The notes beneath the pieces are model-generated. The model worked only from the letters and a program-made list of their open reading frames with translations, was not told the DNA's origin and did not search any database. Shown here one piece after another: positions 27,873 through 36,302 of a stretch of DNA of 64,000 nucleotides (position 1 is its first letter; every line of letters begins with the position of its first letter). The position numbers and the translations under genes were made by a program. Source of the DNA: Qipengyuania aestuarii (GTDB taxonomy: Bacteria; Pseudomonadota; Alphaproteobacteria; Sphingomonadales; Sphingomonadaceae); contig NZ_JAIGNP010000002.1 in NCBI RefSeq assembly GCF_019711535.1, positions 372,001 through 436,000 of the forward strand, written 5' to 3'.

Positions 27873-28430
27873 ATGTCGCGCATGACCGTCAACGACAGGC
27901 CCATCGAATTCCTGATGGATCCCGAAACACCCCTGCTGTGGGCGTTACGCGATGCCGCCAATCTGACCGGCACCAAATATGGCTGCGGCAACGGTGATTG
28001 CGGTGCCTGCGTCGTACATATTGATGGCGAACCCTTGCGCAGTTGCCTCGTCACAATTGCAGAGGCGGAAGGGCGCTTTGTAAAGACGATCGAAGGCCTG
28101 TCGGGCGACCGTATGCATCCGGTGCAGCAGGCAATGGTGGCCGAACAAGCGATCCAGTGCGGCTTCTGCACTCCGGGCATCGTGATGGCTGCCGCCGCGC
28201 TCATCAATCGCAACCCGGGGGCGAGCGAGAGCGAAATCCGGGATGCCATCCCCAATATCTGTCGCTGCGGCGTCTATCCACGCCTCGTTCGCGCCATCCA
28301 GCGCGCAGGGCGGGTAGCCCAGCGGCAAGAGCGCATTAGTGCCGCACCCTCTCCGGGCATAAGCGCAGAGGATGCAGCCGCGGAAGTTCCTGCGCTGAAT
28401 GCGCCTAGCCCGACCACTCCCCGGGATTGA
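27873..28430 (+). CDS. 2Fe-2S small subunit of a molybdenum hydroxylase (IorA/CoxS type), orphan
   Basis: The 185-residue protein has a plant-ferredoxin-type cluster (C38, C43, C46, C58) and a second helical cluster domain (C96, C99, C130, C132). This is the arrangement of the small subunit of xanthine oxidase-family enzymes such as isoquinoline 1-oxidoreductase. It would pass electrons from the molybdenum cofactor subunit. No large subunit lies nearby, so the partner must be encoded elsewhere or the gene is stranded. The last 35 residues are a proline/alanine-rich tail not required for cluster binding. It ends at a strong terminator. Confidence 0.9.
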   Translation: MSRMTVNDRPIEFLMDPETPLLWALRDAANLTGTKYGCGNGDCGACVVHIDGEPLRSCLVTIAEAEGRFVKTIEGLSGDRMHPVQQAMVAEQAIQCGFCTPGIVMAAAALINRNPGASESEIRDAIPNICRCGVYPRLVRAIQRAGRVAQRQERISAAPSPGISAEDAAAEVPALNAPSPTTPRD

Positions 28431-28435
28431 GGAAG

Positions 28436-28468
28436 AAAAAAGCGGCGGGCGTTTCCACCCGCCGCTTT
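28436..28468. terminator. Bidirectional terminator after the 2Fe-2S gene
   Basis: AAAGCGGCGGG (28439-28449) pairs perfectly with CCCGCCGCTTT (28458-28468). A residues on the left and T residues on the right let it serve both this gene and the convergent TonB receptor gene. Confidence 0.88.
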
Positions 28469-28489
28469 AGCACTGCGATCTTTTAGGGA

Positions 28490-30589
28490 CTAAATTTCGA
28501 ACCGAAGCCCGATCCGCGCGCTGAACGGGTCCGCGGGCTGGATGTTGTTGTCACCATGGGCGCTGGGATAATAACTCTCATCGAAAAGGTTTTCGATGTT
28601 CAGCTGGAGGCTCAGCTTGTCGCTCACCGTGTAATAGGCAGCGGCATCGACTCGCCAATAACTCGGCAGAACGACGTCGTTGGAGAAGCTTGCGAACTGG
28701 TCCGACTGGTGGATGACGCCAAGACCGAAGCCGATCTGTTGATTAATATCGAACCTGTTCCACGCACTGACGGAATGTTCGGGCAACTGCTGCAGGCGCT
28801 GGCCCGCACTACCGAAGGCGCTGTCGGTAAGCAGTTCGCCGTCGAGATAGGTGTAGCCAAGGTTGGCTTTCCAGAAATCGGTGACTTCGCCGATCGCACC
28901 AATTTCGAAGCCTTCGGTTCGGCTCTTGCCGGTCAAGAGAGTATCGCCAGTCAACGGGTCCGTAAAACGGGTATTGTTGCGATTCAGGCGGAAGATTGCT
29001 GCGCTCACCAGCACATTGTCTAGCGGAGCCCACTTTGCGCCGATTTCGTAATTGGTGAACTTTTCCGGTTCGAACTTCGCGTTGTCCGGCGACAGGACAA
29101 CGAACTGGTCGCCAGCCTGGGGTAGAAAACTTTCTGCGTAGCTCGCGTAGATCGACAGGTCGGGGGTTGGCTTCACGATAACGCCGGCGCGCGGACTGAA
29201 CTGTTCGTCCACACGGTCACCTTCGACCATTTCGATGAGGTCGAGCGTCTCGAGGTCGAACCGGTCCCAACGCAGACCGCCTACCAGTTCGACATGCTCG
29301 CCGATCTGCAACTGCTCCTGCGCATAGAAGGACAGGGTAGACAGTTGGCTATCGCGTGAACGCGAGACAGGACGCAGCGTGTAAGGAGGTACCGAGATCG
29401 TCTGCGCAAGCGGCGTGCGATTGTCCCCGTCCGTAAGCGGGTCGCCATCGTCGAAGCTGACGTTCTGGCGGGCATTCTGCGTATCCTGACTGTTCGCCTC
29501 GACGCCGAACAGCAGCGTCGATTCTATAACGCCGGCGCCTGCTTCCCAGATTGCGTTCGCCTGGCCGATCCAATTGCGGCGGTCTGTGGTATCCCGATAG
29601 CCGCCGAGCAGCACATCTTCGCCTTCGATGCGGCTCGGCACGATGTTCTGGTAAGCCTTGATGTAATCAGCCAGCTGGACACTGGCATTTGCAGACAGCC
29701 CGCCGTTGAAATCATGGTCGATCCGCGCGCGCGCGATGTTGACTTCGGCCTCGGAGAAATTGAAATCGGGGTCGCCGAAAAAGGTGCTGTCATAGCCGGT
29801 CAGCGGGCCGGTGCCGGACGCGGGCACACCGCGATCGGTGACGCGCTCGTCATTGTCATAGGTGTAGCTGGCGGTCAGCGTGGTGTCGGGTCCTAGCGCA
29901 GCGGTGAGCGTGGGCGAAATGCCGATGAAGCGGCCTTCGTAGAAATCGCGGTCGTTGTCGAATTCCTCATATGTTGCATTCAGGCGCAGCGCGAGCGCAT
30001 CGGACAAAGGCTGGTTCACATCGGCAAGCAGTGCGAAGGCGCCAAAGCTGTCGACCGAGGCCTCGCCGCTGAAGGCAGATTGGAACTCTGCACGCTTGGC
30101 AACACGATTGATCGCGCCGCCACCGGCTCCGCGGCCAAAAATCAGAGCATTGGCCCCCTTAAGTACCTCGACGCGCTCGATATTGTATAGGGAGCGATAG
30201 TATTGTGCATCGTCGCGGAGCCCATCGATATAGAAATCGGCAGTTGTTTCCTGGCCGCGGATGAAAACCTCGTCGCGGTGGCCTTCGCCGCTTTCCATGC
30301 TGATACCCGGAACATAGCGCAGCGCATCATTCAACTGGTGAACGGCCTGATCTTCCAGCTGGTCCTCGGTGATGAAGCTGACCGATTGGGGAACGTCGAT
30401 TAATGGCGTCGGCGTCTTGGTAGCGGTCGAACCATCCTTGATCTCGTAGGTTTGCGAGCTTTCGCCCGTCACGATGATATCGCTGGGAAGGTAAGCCCGG
30501 TCAGGCTGCGCATCCGCTGTGGCAGCAAAGGCGGGGCCTGCAATCGCGACGCTGGCGAGAAGTGAGGCGAGGGTTGCAACGCGGTTCAT
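28490..30589 (-). CDS. TonB-dependent siderophore receptor
   Basis: The 699-residue outer-membrane protein has a signal peptide (1-22, ending AFAA), a plug domain (about 55-165) and a 22-strand-type beta-barrel ending in GLRFEI. Plug motifs are PQSVSFITEDQL, DALRYVPGI, RGQETTADFYIDGLRDD, RVEVLKGANALIFGRGAGGG and INRV. PQSVS and FIRG motifs of this type mark the FhuA/Fiu-like ferric-siderophore group. It imports ferric siderophore using TonB energy. The exact siderophore is unknown. A candidate Fur box lies upstream at 30635-30661. It is a single gene with no adjacent transport partners. Confidence 0.93.
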   Translation of the reverse strand: MNRVATLASLLASVAIAGPAFAATADAQPDRAYLPSDIIVTGESSQTYEIKDGSTATKTPTPLIDVPQSVSFITEDQLEDQAVHQLNDALRYVPGISMESGEGHRDEVFIRGQETTADFYIDGLRDDAQYYRSLYNIERVEVLKGANALIFGRGAGGGAINRVAKRAEFQSAFSGEASVDSFGAFALLADVNQPLSDALALRLNATYEEFDNDRDFYEGRFIGISPTLTAALGPDTTLTASYTYDNDERVTDRGVPASGTGPLTGYDSTFFGDPDFNFSEAEVNIARARIDHDFNGGLSANASVQLADYIKAYQNIVPSRIEGEDVLLGGYRDTTDRRNWIGQANAIWEAGAGVIESTLLFGVEANSQDTQNARQNVSFDDGDPLTDGDNRTPLAQTISVPPYTLRPVSRSRDSQLSTLSFYAQEQLQIGEHVELVGGLRWDRFDLETLDLIEMVEGDRVDEQFSPRAGVIVKPTPDLSIYASYAESFLPQAGDQFVVLSPDNAKFEPEKFTNYEIGAKWAPLDNVLVSAAIFRLNRNNTRFTDPLTGDTLLTGKSRTEGFEIGAIGEVTDFWKANLGYTYLDGELLTDSAFGSAGQRLQQLPEHSVSAWNRFDINQQIGFGLGVIHQSDQFASFSNDVVLPSYWRVDAAAYYTVSDKLSLQLNIENLFDESYYPSAHGDNNIQPADPFSARIGLRFEI

Positions 30590-30634
30590 TGGTAACTTTC
30601 GGCTGAAGAAAACGAAGATGACTCGGCGGCAGCC

Positions 30635-30661
30635 TGCTATTGCGAGCCATTTTCATTAGCA
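30635..30661 (-). promoter_or_regulatory. Possible Fur-type operator upstream of the siderophore receptor
   Basis: TGCTA at 30635-30639 and TAGCA at 30657-30661 bracket an imperfect palindrome, with TTTTCATTAGC on one side and TATTGCGAG on the other. It is about 45 bases upstream of the receptor start, the usual place for iron control. The internal symmetry is weak. Confidence 0.4.
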
Positions 30662-30752
30662 ACCCCTATATTAGCTCTCGGCACAAATTTGTTTGGAATG
30701 GGTTTTCGTAGACACATCTCTCCACTAGCGCGGCCTTGAAGGAGATATTCAG

Positions 30753-31097
30753 ATGAAAGCCACGATCTGGCACAACCCGAAATGCGGCACTTCGCGAAAG
30801 ACTCTGGCGATCCTTGAGAGCCTGTCGAAAGTCGAGGTAGAAGTGATCGAATATCTCAAGAGCCCACCCACTGCCGAAAAATTGGCGCAGCTTTACAAAG
30901 ATGCGGGGATCTCTCCGAATGAGGGGCTCCGCTTGCGCGGAACGGACGCCGAGGAACGGGGCTTGACCCAGGCGACTGGGACGGAGGTGCTGGCCGCTAT
31001 GGCTGCGGACCCCAACCTGATTGAGCGCCCCATTGTCGAGACCGAGAAGGGCGTGCGTCTCTGCCGCCCGCAAGATATCGTTCTCGAGATCCTTTAG
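30753..31097 (+). CDS. arsC: ArsC-family reductase (glutaredoxin-dependent arsenate reductase type)
   Basis: The 114-residue thioredoxin-fold protein carries HNPKCGTSRKTL, with catalytic C11 and R15 in the ArsC arrangement. A conserved proline (RPIVE) and the KGVRLCRP segment near the C-terminus also fit glutaredoxin-coupled arsenate reductases. The start has AAGGAG eight bases upstream. There is no arsR, arsB or ACR3 gene nearby, so it stands alone. Related Spx/YffB proteins share the fold, so arsenate as substrate is likely but not certain. Confidence 0.88.
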   Translation: MKATIWHNPKCGTSRKTLAILESLSKVEVEVIEYLKSPPTAEKLAQLYKDAGISPNEGLRLRGTDAEERGLTQATGTEVLAAMAADPNLIERPIVETEKGVRLCRPQDIVLEIL

Positions 31098-31101
31098 GGT
31101 T

Positions 31102-32433
31102 TCAGGCGGTGAGGGCCTTGTCCCTCTCCAACGCGCCCCATCCGTACAGTAACACCGTCAGGCAGAGCGCCCCAATCAGGCCGAAGCCAAGCCAATCGGA
31201 ATGGCCATAAAGCCATACGCCCAAGGCGGGAGCGTAAATGAAGCTCGCGCCGGAAACCGACGCGGTGATTCCCGATGCCTGACCCTGTTCTGCGCGATTC
31301 ACTGCAAGGGATGTGCCTGCAGTGCTGCCGGGTCTGAATAAGCCGAAACCTAGAGAGGCAACGGCATAGGCGAGGGCAATTGCGTGCAAGTTCTGGGCAG
31401 CGGAGAGGTAAGCGACGCCCGCTGCCGCAATTGCTATACCCGACAGCGTCGCCGCACGTGGCCCCAGATCCAACCGCGGAATGAGGGCCCACTGCGCAAG
31501 GAGCGTTGCAATGGCTCCACACATCAGTACCAGCCCGACAGGTCCCGTGCCTTGAGCAGGTGTATCTCGCAAGCCAAGTCGGTCAAGGATTAGAAATCCG
31601 ATGATGCCGAGCACCATCGCCTGAGCGTGACCTCCGAGCAGAGCCACGGTGACCCAGGGACGCAATCGCGGTTCGAACCAACGCAGCGTGCTGGGTTCTG
31701 CCAAGTCTTCGCCTTCACCGTCCTCCTGGCCGATGTCCGAAGTTGATGCGCCGGCATAAGGCGCATCGTAACTGTGGCCCCGAGCGGGGAATTGTGGTTC
31801 GTCATTGGGCAGGCGAAGGCGCAAGGCCAACAAGGTTGCCAGACCGATCAGTGCAAAGATGATGAACGGCCCGGTGAGCCCAAAGAAAGGTAGCACCATC
31901 AATGGTGCAAGCGCGGGGCCAATTACTGTCCCGAGACCGAAGCTGGATGCAATTAACGAAAGCGCCTGTGTCCGCTCCGCCCGGGGCGTGCGACTGGCTA
32001 CGTAGGCCTGCACCGCCGGTGGCGCGGCGCTTCCAAAACCTCCGTACAGGCTCCGAGCAATAGCAAACGCTATCAAGGCCGCCGTACCTCCGAGAAACCC
32101 CTTCAGGCCTAACCAGAGAGAGAAACCGCAAAGGATCATCGAAGAGGCGAAACCTATAAGCCCGACGGCCATCATGGCCTTTCGTCCGCGTCTGTCGGAT
32201 CTTCGGGCCCAAAGGGGGGCACAAACAACCCACAACAAAGCCGACCAACTGTAAGCGAGGCTGATCCACACGTCGTCTATTTCCAGCGCGGTCCCGATCG
32301 ATGGCATGACCGACTGCATGGCCGTGTTGCCGGCGGCAGTGGTCAGCATAACGGCGAAGAGCAAAGCCATCCGCTCTCGCGAAATGCTCCGCGTACGCGC
32401 CACTGGAGCATTCTCGAGTTCGCTGTCGGCCAT
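31102..32433 (-). CDS. MFS transporter
   Basis: About 443 residues and twelve predicted helices, with the major facilitator signature between helices 2 and 3 (LWARRSDRRGRK) and a central acidic loop near residues 205-240 (QEDGEGEDLAEPS). I place the start at the ATG at 32433 (MADSELEN); an upstream TTG at 32469 would add twelve residues without better support. It ends five bases from the arsC stop, convergent. The substrate is not predictable, and arsenic transport is not implied. Confidence 0.88.
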   Translation of the reverse strand: MADSELENAPVARTRSISRERMALLFAVMLTTAAGNTAMQSVMPSIGTALEIDDVWISLAYSWSALLWVVCAPLWARRSDRRGRKAMMAVGLIGFASSMILCGFSLWLGLKGFLGGTAALIAFAIARSLYGGFGSAAPPAVQAYVASRTPRAERTQALSLIASSFGLGTVIGPALAPLMVLPFFGLTGPFIIFALIGLATLLALRLRLPNDEPQFPARGHSYDAPYAGASTSDIGQEDGEGEDLAEPSTLRWFEPRLRPWVTVALLGGHAQAMVLGIIGFLILDRLGLRDTPAQGTGPVGLVLMCGAIATLLAQWALIPRLDLGPRAATLSGIAIAAAGVAYLSAAQNLHAIALAYAVASLGFGLFRPGSTAGTSLAVNRAEQGQASGITASVSGASFIYAPALGVWLYGHSDWLGFGLIGALCLTVLLYGWGALERDKALTA

Positions 32434-32527
32434 GGAGAAGTCGCTACGCCCGCCCAGCCACGCTTGCAATGCTTTCGCGGCGCTGCCAAACCGCGCCTTT
32501 CAATTGGGACTGCCAAAGGGATTTTAC

Positions 32528-33163
32528 TTGAGCGGACAACAAGGTACCGGCGCAATCGAACGCCGTAGCGTCAAACAGAAGGCTGCGCGGCTGTTCGGTC
32601 AATGGGGTGTTTTCTTCAAGGGCTTCCTAGAGCATCCCAAAATGGTCGGCTCGATCATACCCTCTTCGCGTTTCACGATCTCCAAGATGCTTTCTCGCGT
32701 GAAGTGGGATGAGTGCAAGGTGTTCGTGGAATATGGACCCGGGGTCGGCACGTTCTGCCAGCCTGTCCTCGATCGCCTTCCGCGCGATGGGCAATTGATC
32801 GTGATCGATACCAATCCGCTCTATATCGATTACCTCAAGAAGCACTTTCGCGACAGCCGCTTTTCGGCCGTGCTCGGCTCCGCTGCTGACGTTGAAGAGA
32901 TCGTGCGTGCGCATGGCCATCAGAATGCCGACTATGTCCTTTCTGGACTGCCGTTCTCTACCCTTCCCAAGGGCGTTGGCCCGGCGATTGCCGCGGCCAC
33001 CTATCGGGTTATCCGGCCTGGCGGCGCGTTCCTGGTCTACCAATTCTCGGCCAAGGCGCGCGATTTCATGGCGCCGCATTTCGAGCGTATCGACAATGGG
33101 TTCGAACCCCTCAACGTCCTGCCGTGCCAGCTGTTCTGGGGGTGGAAGGAGCCCGCAGCTTAG
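32528..33163 (+). CDS. Class I SAM-dependent methyltransferase, phospholipid N-methyltransferase-like
   Basis: The frame is open from 32306, but the first part overlaps the divergent MFS gene. The TTG at 32528 with AAAGGG seven bases upstream gives a 211-residue protein of the expected size. It has the SAM motif VEYGPGVGTF (67-76), IVIDTN and YVLSGLPFSTLP. The N-terminal FLEHPKMVGSIIPSS segment is typical of PmtA-type phosphatidylethanolamine N-methyltransferases and of rRNA adenine dimethylase-like proteins. It would act at the inner membrane on lipid headgroups if PmtA-like; that is inference. Its stop overlaps the next gene's stop by four bases. Confidence 0.8.
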   Translation: MSGQQGTGAIERRSVKQKAARLFGQWGVFFKGFLEHPKMVGSIIPSSRFTISKMLSRVKWDECKVFVEYGPGVGTFCQPVLDRLPRDGQLIVIDTNPLYIDYLKKHFRDSRFSAVLGSAADVEEIVRAHGHQNADYVLSGLPFSTLPKGVGPAIAAATYRVIRPGGAFLVYQFSAKARDFMAPHFERIDNGFEPLNVLPCQLFWGWKEPAA

Positions 33164-33993
33164 CTGGCAGCCGTTCCGGCGCGATCTTCGCCGCGCTCCC
33201 GCAGGCGAGTGAGTTGTGCGTGCACCGACGCCAGAACGCAGGTGAAGAGAATTGCCGCGAGAGCGTTCACAAGCGCGCTGTTGAAAGCCTGCCCGAAAAG
33301 CTGAATTTCTGTTCCGCCCAAGGCGAAGACCAGAGAGATTAACATCGAGACGATCGTGGAGATGACCAGATAGGCGATGAAGAGCAGGAAATAGAAAAAG
33401 AATATGCGAAGGGAGTTGCCCTTGGTGAGGCTCCATGCCCTGCCAAGCGAGCGGATTGGGCTCAATTCCCCCTCCACTGCGATGACCGGCGATACGATGG
33501 ATAACTTGGTGAAAAGATAGATCGCGCCGACGGTCGCGAGCATGGCACCAATCACGACGGCGACACTCAGACCGATTGCGGCGGGAATGCTGACGAGCAC
33601 GAGCAATAGAAGAACGATCGCAAAACCCGCTAGAAGCGACGCGACCAAATAAGTCCCAACTGACTTGGCTCCGATTTGAAGCGCTTCCGCGACGGTGGGC
33701 TTGGCGCGTCGGCGCAGCAACGCCAGCATGGCGAGAAAGCCGATGCTCTGTAATAGAAAGAGCAACAAGAGCGCCCACCAGTAGCCCGCCAAAAGCTCGT
33801 TCATTCGGGCTTCCATTGCTGCGGACGAGGGATCGATCTGGCCGGACGACAATTCTGCCAGTCCGGGTATCCAGAGCACTGCGGCAAAATAGGGGAGGAA
33901 GTAGAACACGCCTGCAATCACGGCGAGCAGTCCAAACCCGTCACGCAGCAAGCGCGTCGTGTCCTTCCAAGCCGTATCCAGATCGAATTTCAT
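33160..33993 (-). CDS. Multi-pass membrane protein, possibly glycerophosphodiester phosphodiesterase membrane-domain type
   Basis: From the ATG at 33993 (GGGAGG four bases upstream) the protein has 277 residues; a longer frame to 34035 lacks a ribosome site. Six hydrophobic stretches are visible. The layout of KFDLDTAWKDTTRLLRDGFGLL followed by two long helices, and SPIRSLGRAWSLTKGN in the middle, resembles the membrane domain found in some GlpQ-like proteins and in stand-alone bacterial proteins of unknown function. No catalytic residues are recognised. It is divergent from lipB. Confidence 0.75.
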   Translation of the reverse strand: MKFDLDTAWKDTTRLLRDGFGLLAVIAGVFYFLPYFAAVLWIPGLAELSSGQIDPSSAAMEARMNELLAGYWWALLLLFLLQSIGFLAMLALLRRRAKPTVAEALQIGAKSVGTYLVASLLAGFAIVLLLLVLVSIPAAIGLSVAVVIGAMLATVGAIYLFTKLSIVSPVIAVEGELSPIRSLGRAWSLTKGNSLRIFFFYFLLFIAYLVISTIVSMLISLVFALGGTEIQLFGQAFNSALVNALAAILFTCVLASVHAQLTRLRERGEDRAGTAAS

Positions 33994-34052
33994 AATGCCT
34001 CCCATTGCGTTCCCTCTTGATAAGCGTGAAGACAATCGCCACGCAATCGCCG

Positions 34053-34724
34053 ATGGCGGCTGAACTCCCCGAAAATATCGAATGGCGCGAGGAAAAGGGA
34101 CAAATACCCTACCGCGCGGCGCTGGAGAGCATGGTTTCGCGAAACCAGGCGATAGCGCAGGGCGACCAGCGCGAGTTGGTCTGGCTGCTGGAGCACCCCC
34201 CCGTGTACACTGCCGGTACCAGCGCCGACGGCGCGGAGTTGCTCGACCCGCGGTTCGAGGTGGTCGAGGCTGGGCGTGGTGGGCGCTATACTTATCACGG
34301 TCCCGGTCAGCGCATCGGATATCTGATGCTCAACCTCAAGGAACGTGGCCGCGATGTCCGCTGCTTCGTGCATTCGGTTGAAGGCTGGGTGATTGGAACG
34401 CTCGCGGATCTGGGTGTCCAATGCTGGCGGTCGGAAGGCCGGATTGGTATCTGGACGCACGACATCGATGGGCGAGAAGCCAAGATCGGCGCGATCGGCG
34501 TGCGGGTCAGACGCTGGGTCACGATGCACGGGTTTTCAGTGAATATCGCACCCGATCTTTCGCATTTCTCGGGGATCGTGCCCTGCGGTATAGAAGAATT
34601 CGGCGTGACCAGCCTGGCCAAGCTTGGTCTCGACATTCGCCCGGAAGATTTCGATAAGGCGCTCAAGAACCGCGCGAGCGATTTCCTCGCCGCGCTTGAA
34701 GGAAAGGCCTGCTCCCTCCCGTGA
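34053..34724 (+). CDS. lipB: Octanoyltransferase LipB
   Basis: LipB moves the octanoyl group from acyl carrier protein to lipoyl domains of 2-oxoacid dehydrogenases and the glycine cleavage system. Starting at the ATG at 34053 gives 223 residues with [12 protein letters not shown] (75-86), catalytic K144 (AKIGAIGVR) and C178 (IVPCGI), all diagnostic. A GTG at 34026 and a TTG at 34005 are alternatives, and none of the starts has a strong ribosome site. Its stop overlaps the next gene's GTG start (GTGA), suggesting coupling. No lipA is adjacent. Confidence 0.95.
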   Translation: MAAELPENIEWREEKGQIPYRAALESMVSRNQAIAQGDQRELVWLLEHPPVYTAGTSADGAELLDPRFEVVEAGRGGRYTYHGPGQRIGYLMLNLKERGRDVRCFVHSVEGWVIGTLADLGVQCWRSEGRIGIWTHDIDGREAKIGAIGVRVRRWVTMHGFSVNIAPDLSHFSGIVPCGIEEFGVTSLAKLGLDIRPEDFDKALKNRASDFLAALEGKACSLP

Positions 34725-35032
34725 AACGTGTTTTAATATACACCACTGCTTGCCTTGCGCTCGCCGGGTGCGGAGAAAACTTAGCGCCTGATCCCACGCA
34801 GGACGATGATGCGACCGCCCGGGGAGAGGTCCTGGGCGGCACCATAAGCGACGACATGCTTCCGCTCGATACTCTGCGGTCCCAGTCACCGCCGCTTCAA
34901 ATAGATGGCGACCAGGGCGCTAATTCAAATGGAAACGAGCAGGGCGCTGCCGAGGCAGAAGATTCCCAAGAGGCAGGCGCTAGTGAAGACGAAATATCAG
35001 ACGAGGCCGCTCCCGACGCCACGGTCGATTAG
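34721..35032 (+). CDS. Small acidic lipoprotein of unknown function
   Basis: The 103-residue frame begins with GTG overlapping the lipB stop and encodes a lipoprotein signal: a basic start, a hydrophobic stretch, and the lipobox LAGC with the acylated cysteine at position 17. The mature part is low-complexity and rich in Asp, Glu, Asn and Gln ([18 protein letters not shown]), so it looks unstructured. I do not recognise a family. It is probably anchored in the envelope and co-expressed with lipB. Confidence 0.7.
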   Translation: MKRVLIYTTACLALAGCGENLAPDPTQDDDATARGEVLGGTISDDMLPLDTLRSQSPPLQIDGDQGANSNGNEQGAAEAEDSQEAGASEDEISDEAAPDATVD

Positions 35033-35084
35033 TAGCGCGGCAATGTGCAGGCTCTAGGCCGCAGGCGTTCAAACTTGAGATGGG

Positions 35085-35123
35085 AGCGAGCGCAGAAGCG
35101 GGTCTGCCGCGTCCGCGCTCGCT
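35085..35123. terminator. Nested inverted repeat between convergent genes
   Basis: AGCGAGCGC (35085-35093) pairs with GCGCTCGCT (35115-35123), and inside it GCGG (35098-35101) pairs with CCGC (35107-35110). It lies between the lipoprotein gene and the convergent alkene reductase. There is no T run, so termination efficiency is uncertain. Confidence 0.55.
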
Positions 35124-35138
35124 GATATTCTGGACCGG

Positions 35139-36248
35139 TCAGGCCGATGCTTTTTCCGCCTCATCAAGCGTCGGATAATCGATATATCCCTCCGGTCCTG
35201 GCAGGTACCAACTCTGCGGCACATTTACATTGGGCTGGATCTCGCCGCCAATCCTGAAGCGCTCCGGAAGGTCGGGGTTCGAAATGAAATCGCGGCCCCA
35301 GCTGACCGCATCGCAGCGCCCGGCTTCAATATCCGCAACGGCCTGCTCCGGAGAATAGTCGCTGTTGAGGACGAGTGCGCCTGAATAGATCGAACGGATC
35401 AGCGGGCTCTGCTTGGGTACATCGGTAGATCCGAAGGTTCCGTTCGGTCCCGGCTCCCGCAATTCGAGGAAGGCCAGACCAAGTTCTTCCACGACCTTTG
35501 CAGCCGCGCCAAAGGTTGCGGCTGGGTCACTGTCATCGCAGCCCTGTGTTTCGCCATTGGGCGATAGGCGAACGCCAACCCGATCCGCACCCCAAACATC
35601 GACGAGGGCGGTGAGAACCTCACGCAGGAACCGAGTGCGGTTTTCCGGGCTACCCCCATATTCATCCTCGCGAAGATTGGTGCTGTCGCGCAGGAATTGG
35701 TCGACAAGGTAGCCATTTGCACCGTGCAACTGGACCCCGTCAAAACCGGCTTCTTTGGCGTTCTCTGCCGCCTTGCGGTAATCCTCGACGACCCTGGAAA
35801 TTTCGCTCTTCGAAAGCTCACGGGCTCCCTCGTAGTCCTTGCGGCCCTCGAAGGTGTGAGCATGGCCGGGGGCCTTGGTAGCGCTGGCTGACACAGGTGC
35901 ATCGCCGCCCAGGAAATCGGGATGGACCAGACGTCCCATGTGCCACATCTGGAGAACGATCTTGCCGCCTTCCTCATGCACGGCATCCGTCACGAGCTTC
36001 CATCCTTCGGTTTGCTCATCAGTCCAGATACCCGGTGCAGCAGGCCATCCGAGCCCTTCAACACTGATCCCTGTCGCTTCCGAGATTATGACGCCAGCAC
36101 CAGCCCTCTGGCGATAATAGGTCGCCATCATCTCATTGGGTATCGACCCCGGCTGGGTCGAGCGGGCTCTGGTGAGCGGTGCCATGAATATGCGATTGGC
36201 GGACTGAATAGCCCCGAGGGTAAGAGGCTCGAACAATTTGTCATGCAT
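35139..36248 (-). CDS. Old Yellow Enzyme-family alkene reductase (NemA-like)
   Basis: From the ATG at 36248 the protein has 369 residues beginning MHDKLFEPLTLGAI, the conserved OYE start; the longer frame to 36359 is unlikely. The FMN-binding TIM barrel shows MAPLTRARS, QMWHMGRL, the substrate-binding pair in LHGANGYLVDQFLRD, and the C-terminal VSWGRDFISNPDLPERF FMN loop. These NADPH-dependent enzymes reduce activated C=C bonds, nitrate esters or nitroaromatics. Function here is probably xenobiotic or electrophile detoxification. It is divergent from the DMT transporter gene. Confidence 0.93.
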   Translation of the reverse strand: MHDKLFEPLTLGAIQSANRIFMAPLTRARSTQPGSIPNEMMATYYRQRAGAGVIISEATGISVEGLGWPAAPGIWTDEQTEGWKLVTDAVHEEGGKIVLQMWHMGRLVHPDFLGGDAPVSASATKAPGHAHTFEGRKDYEGARELSKSEISRVVEDYRKAAENAKEAGFDGVQLHGANGYLVDQFLRDSTNLREDEYGGSPENRTRFLREVLTALVDVWGADRVGVRLSPNGETQGCDDSDPAATFGAAAKVVEELGLAFLELREPGPNGTFGSTDVPKQSPLIRSIYSGALVLNSDYSPEQAVADIEAGRCDAVSWGRDFISNPDLPERFRIGGEIQPNVNVPQSWYLPGPEGYIDYPTLDEAEKASA

Positions 36249-36302
36249 GCGGCGAAGTCCTTTTTGGCTGGCCTTGTACGGAACCGGAGCTAGGTGGCGA
36301 GG

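Noticed and set aside
33090..33115. GGTTCGAACCCC, resembling a tRNA T-arm
   Set aside because: It lies inside the methyltransferase coding region, with no acceptor or anticodon stems around it.
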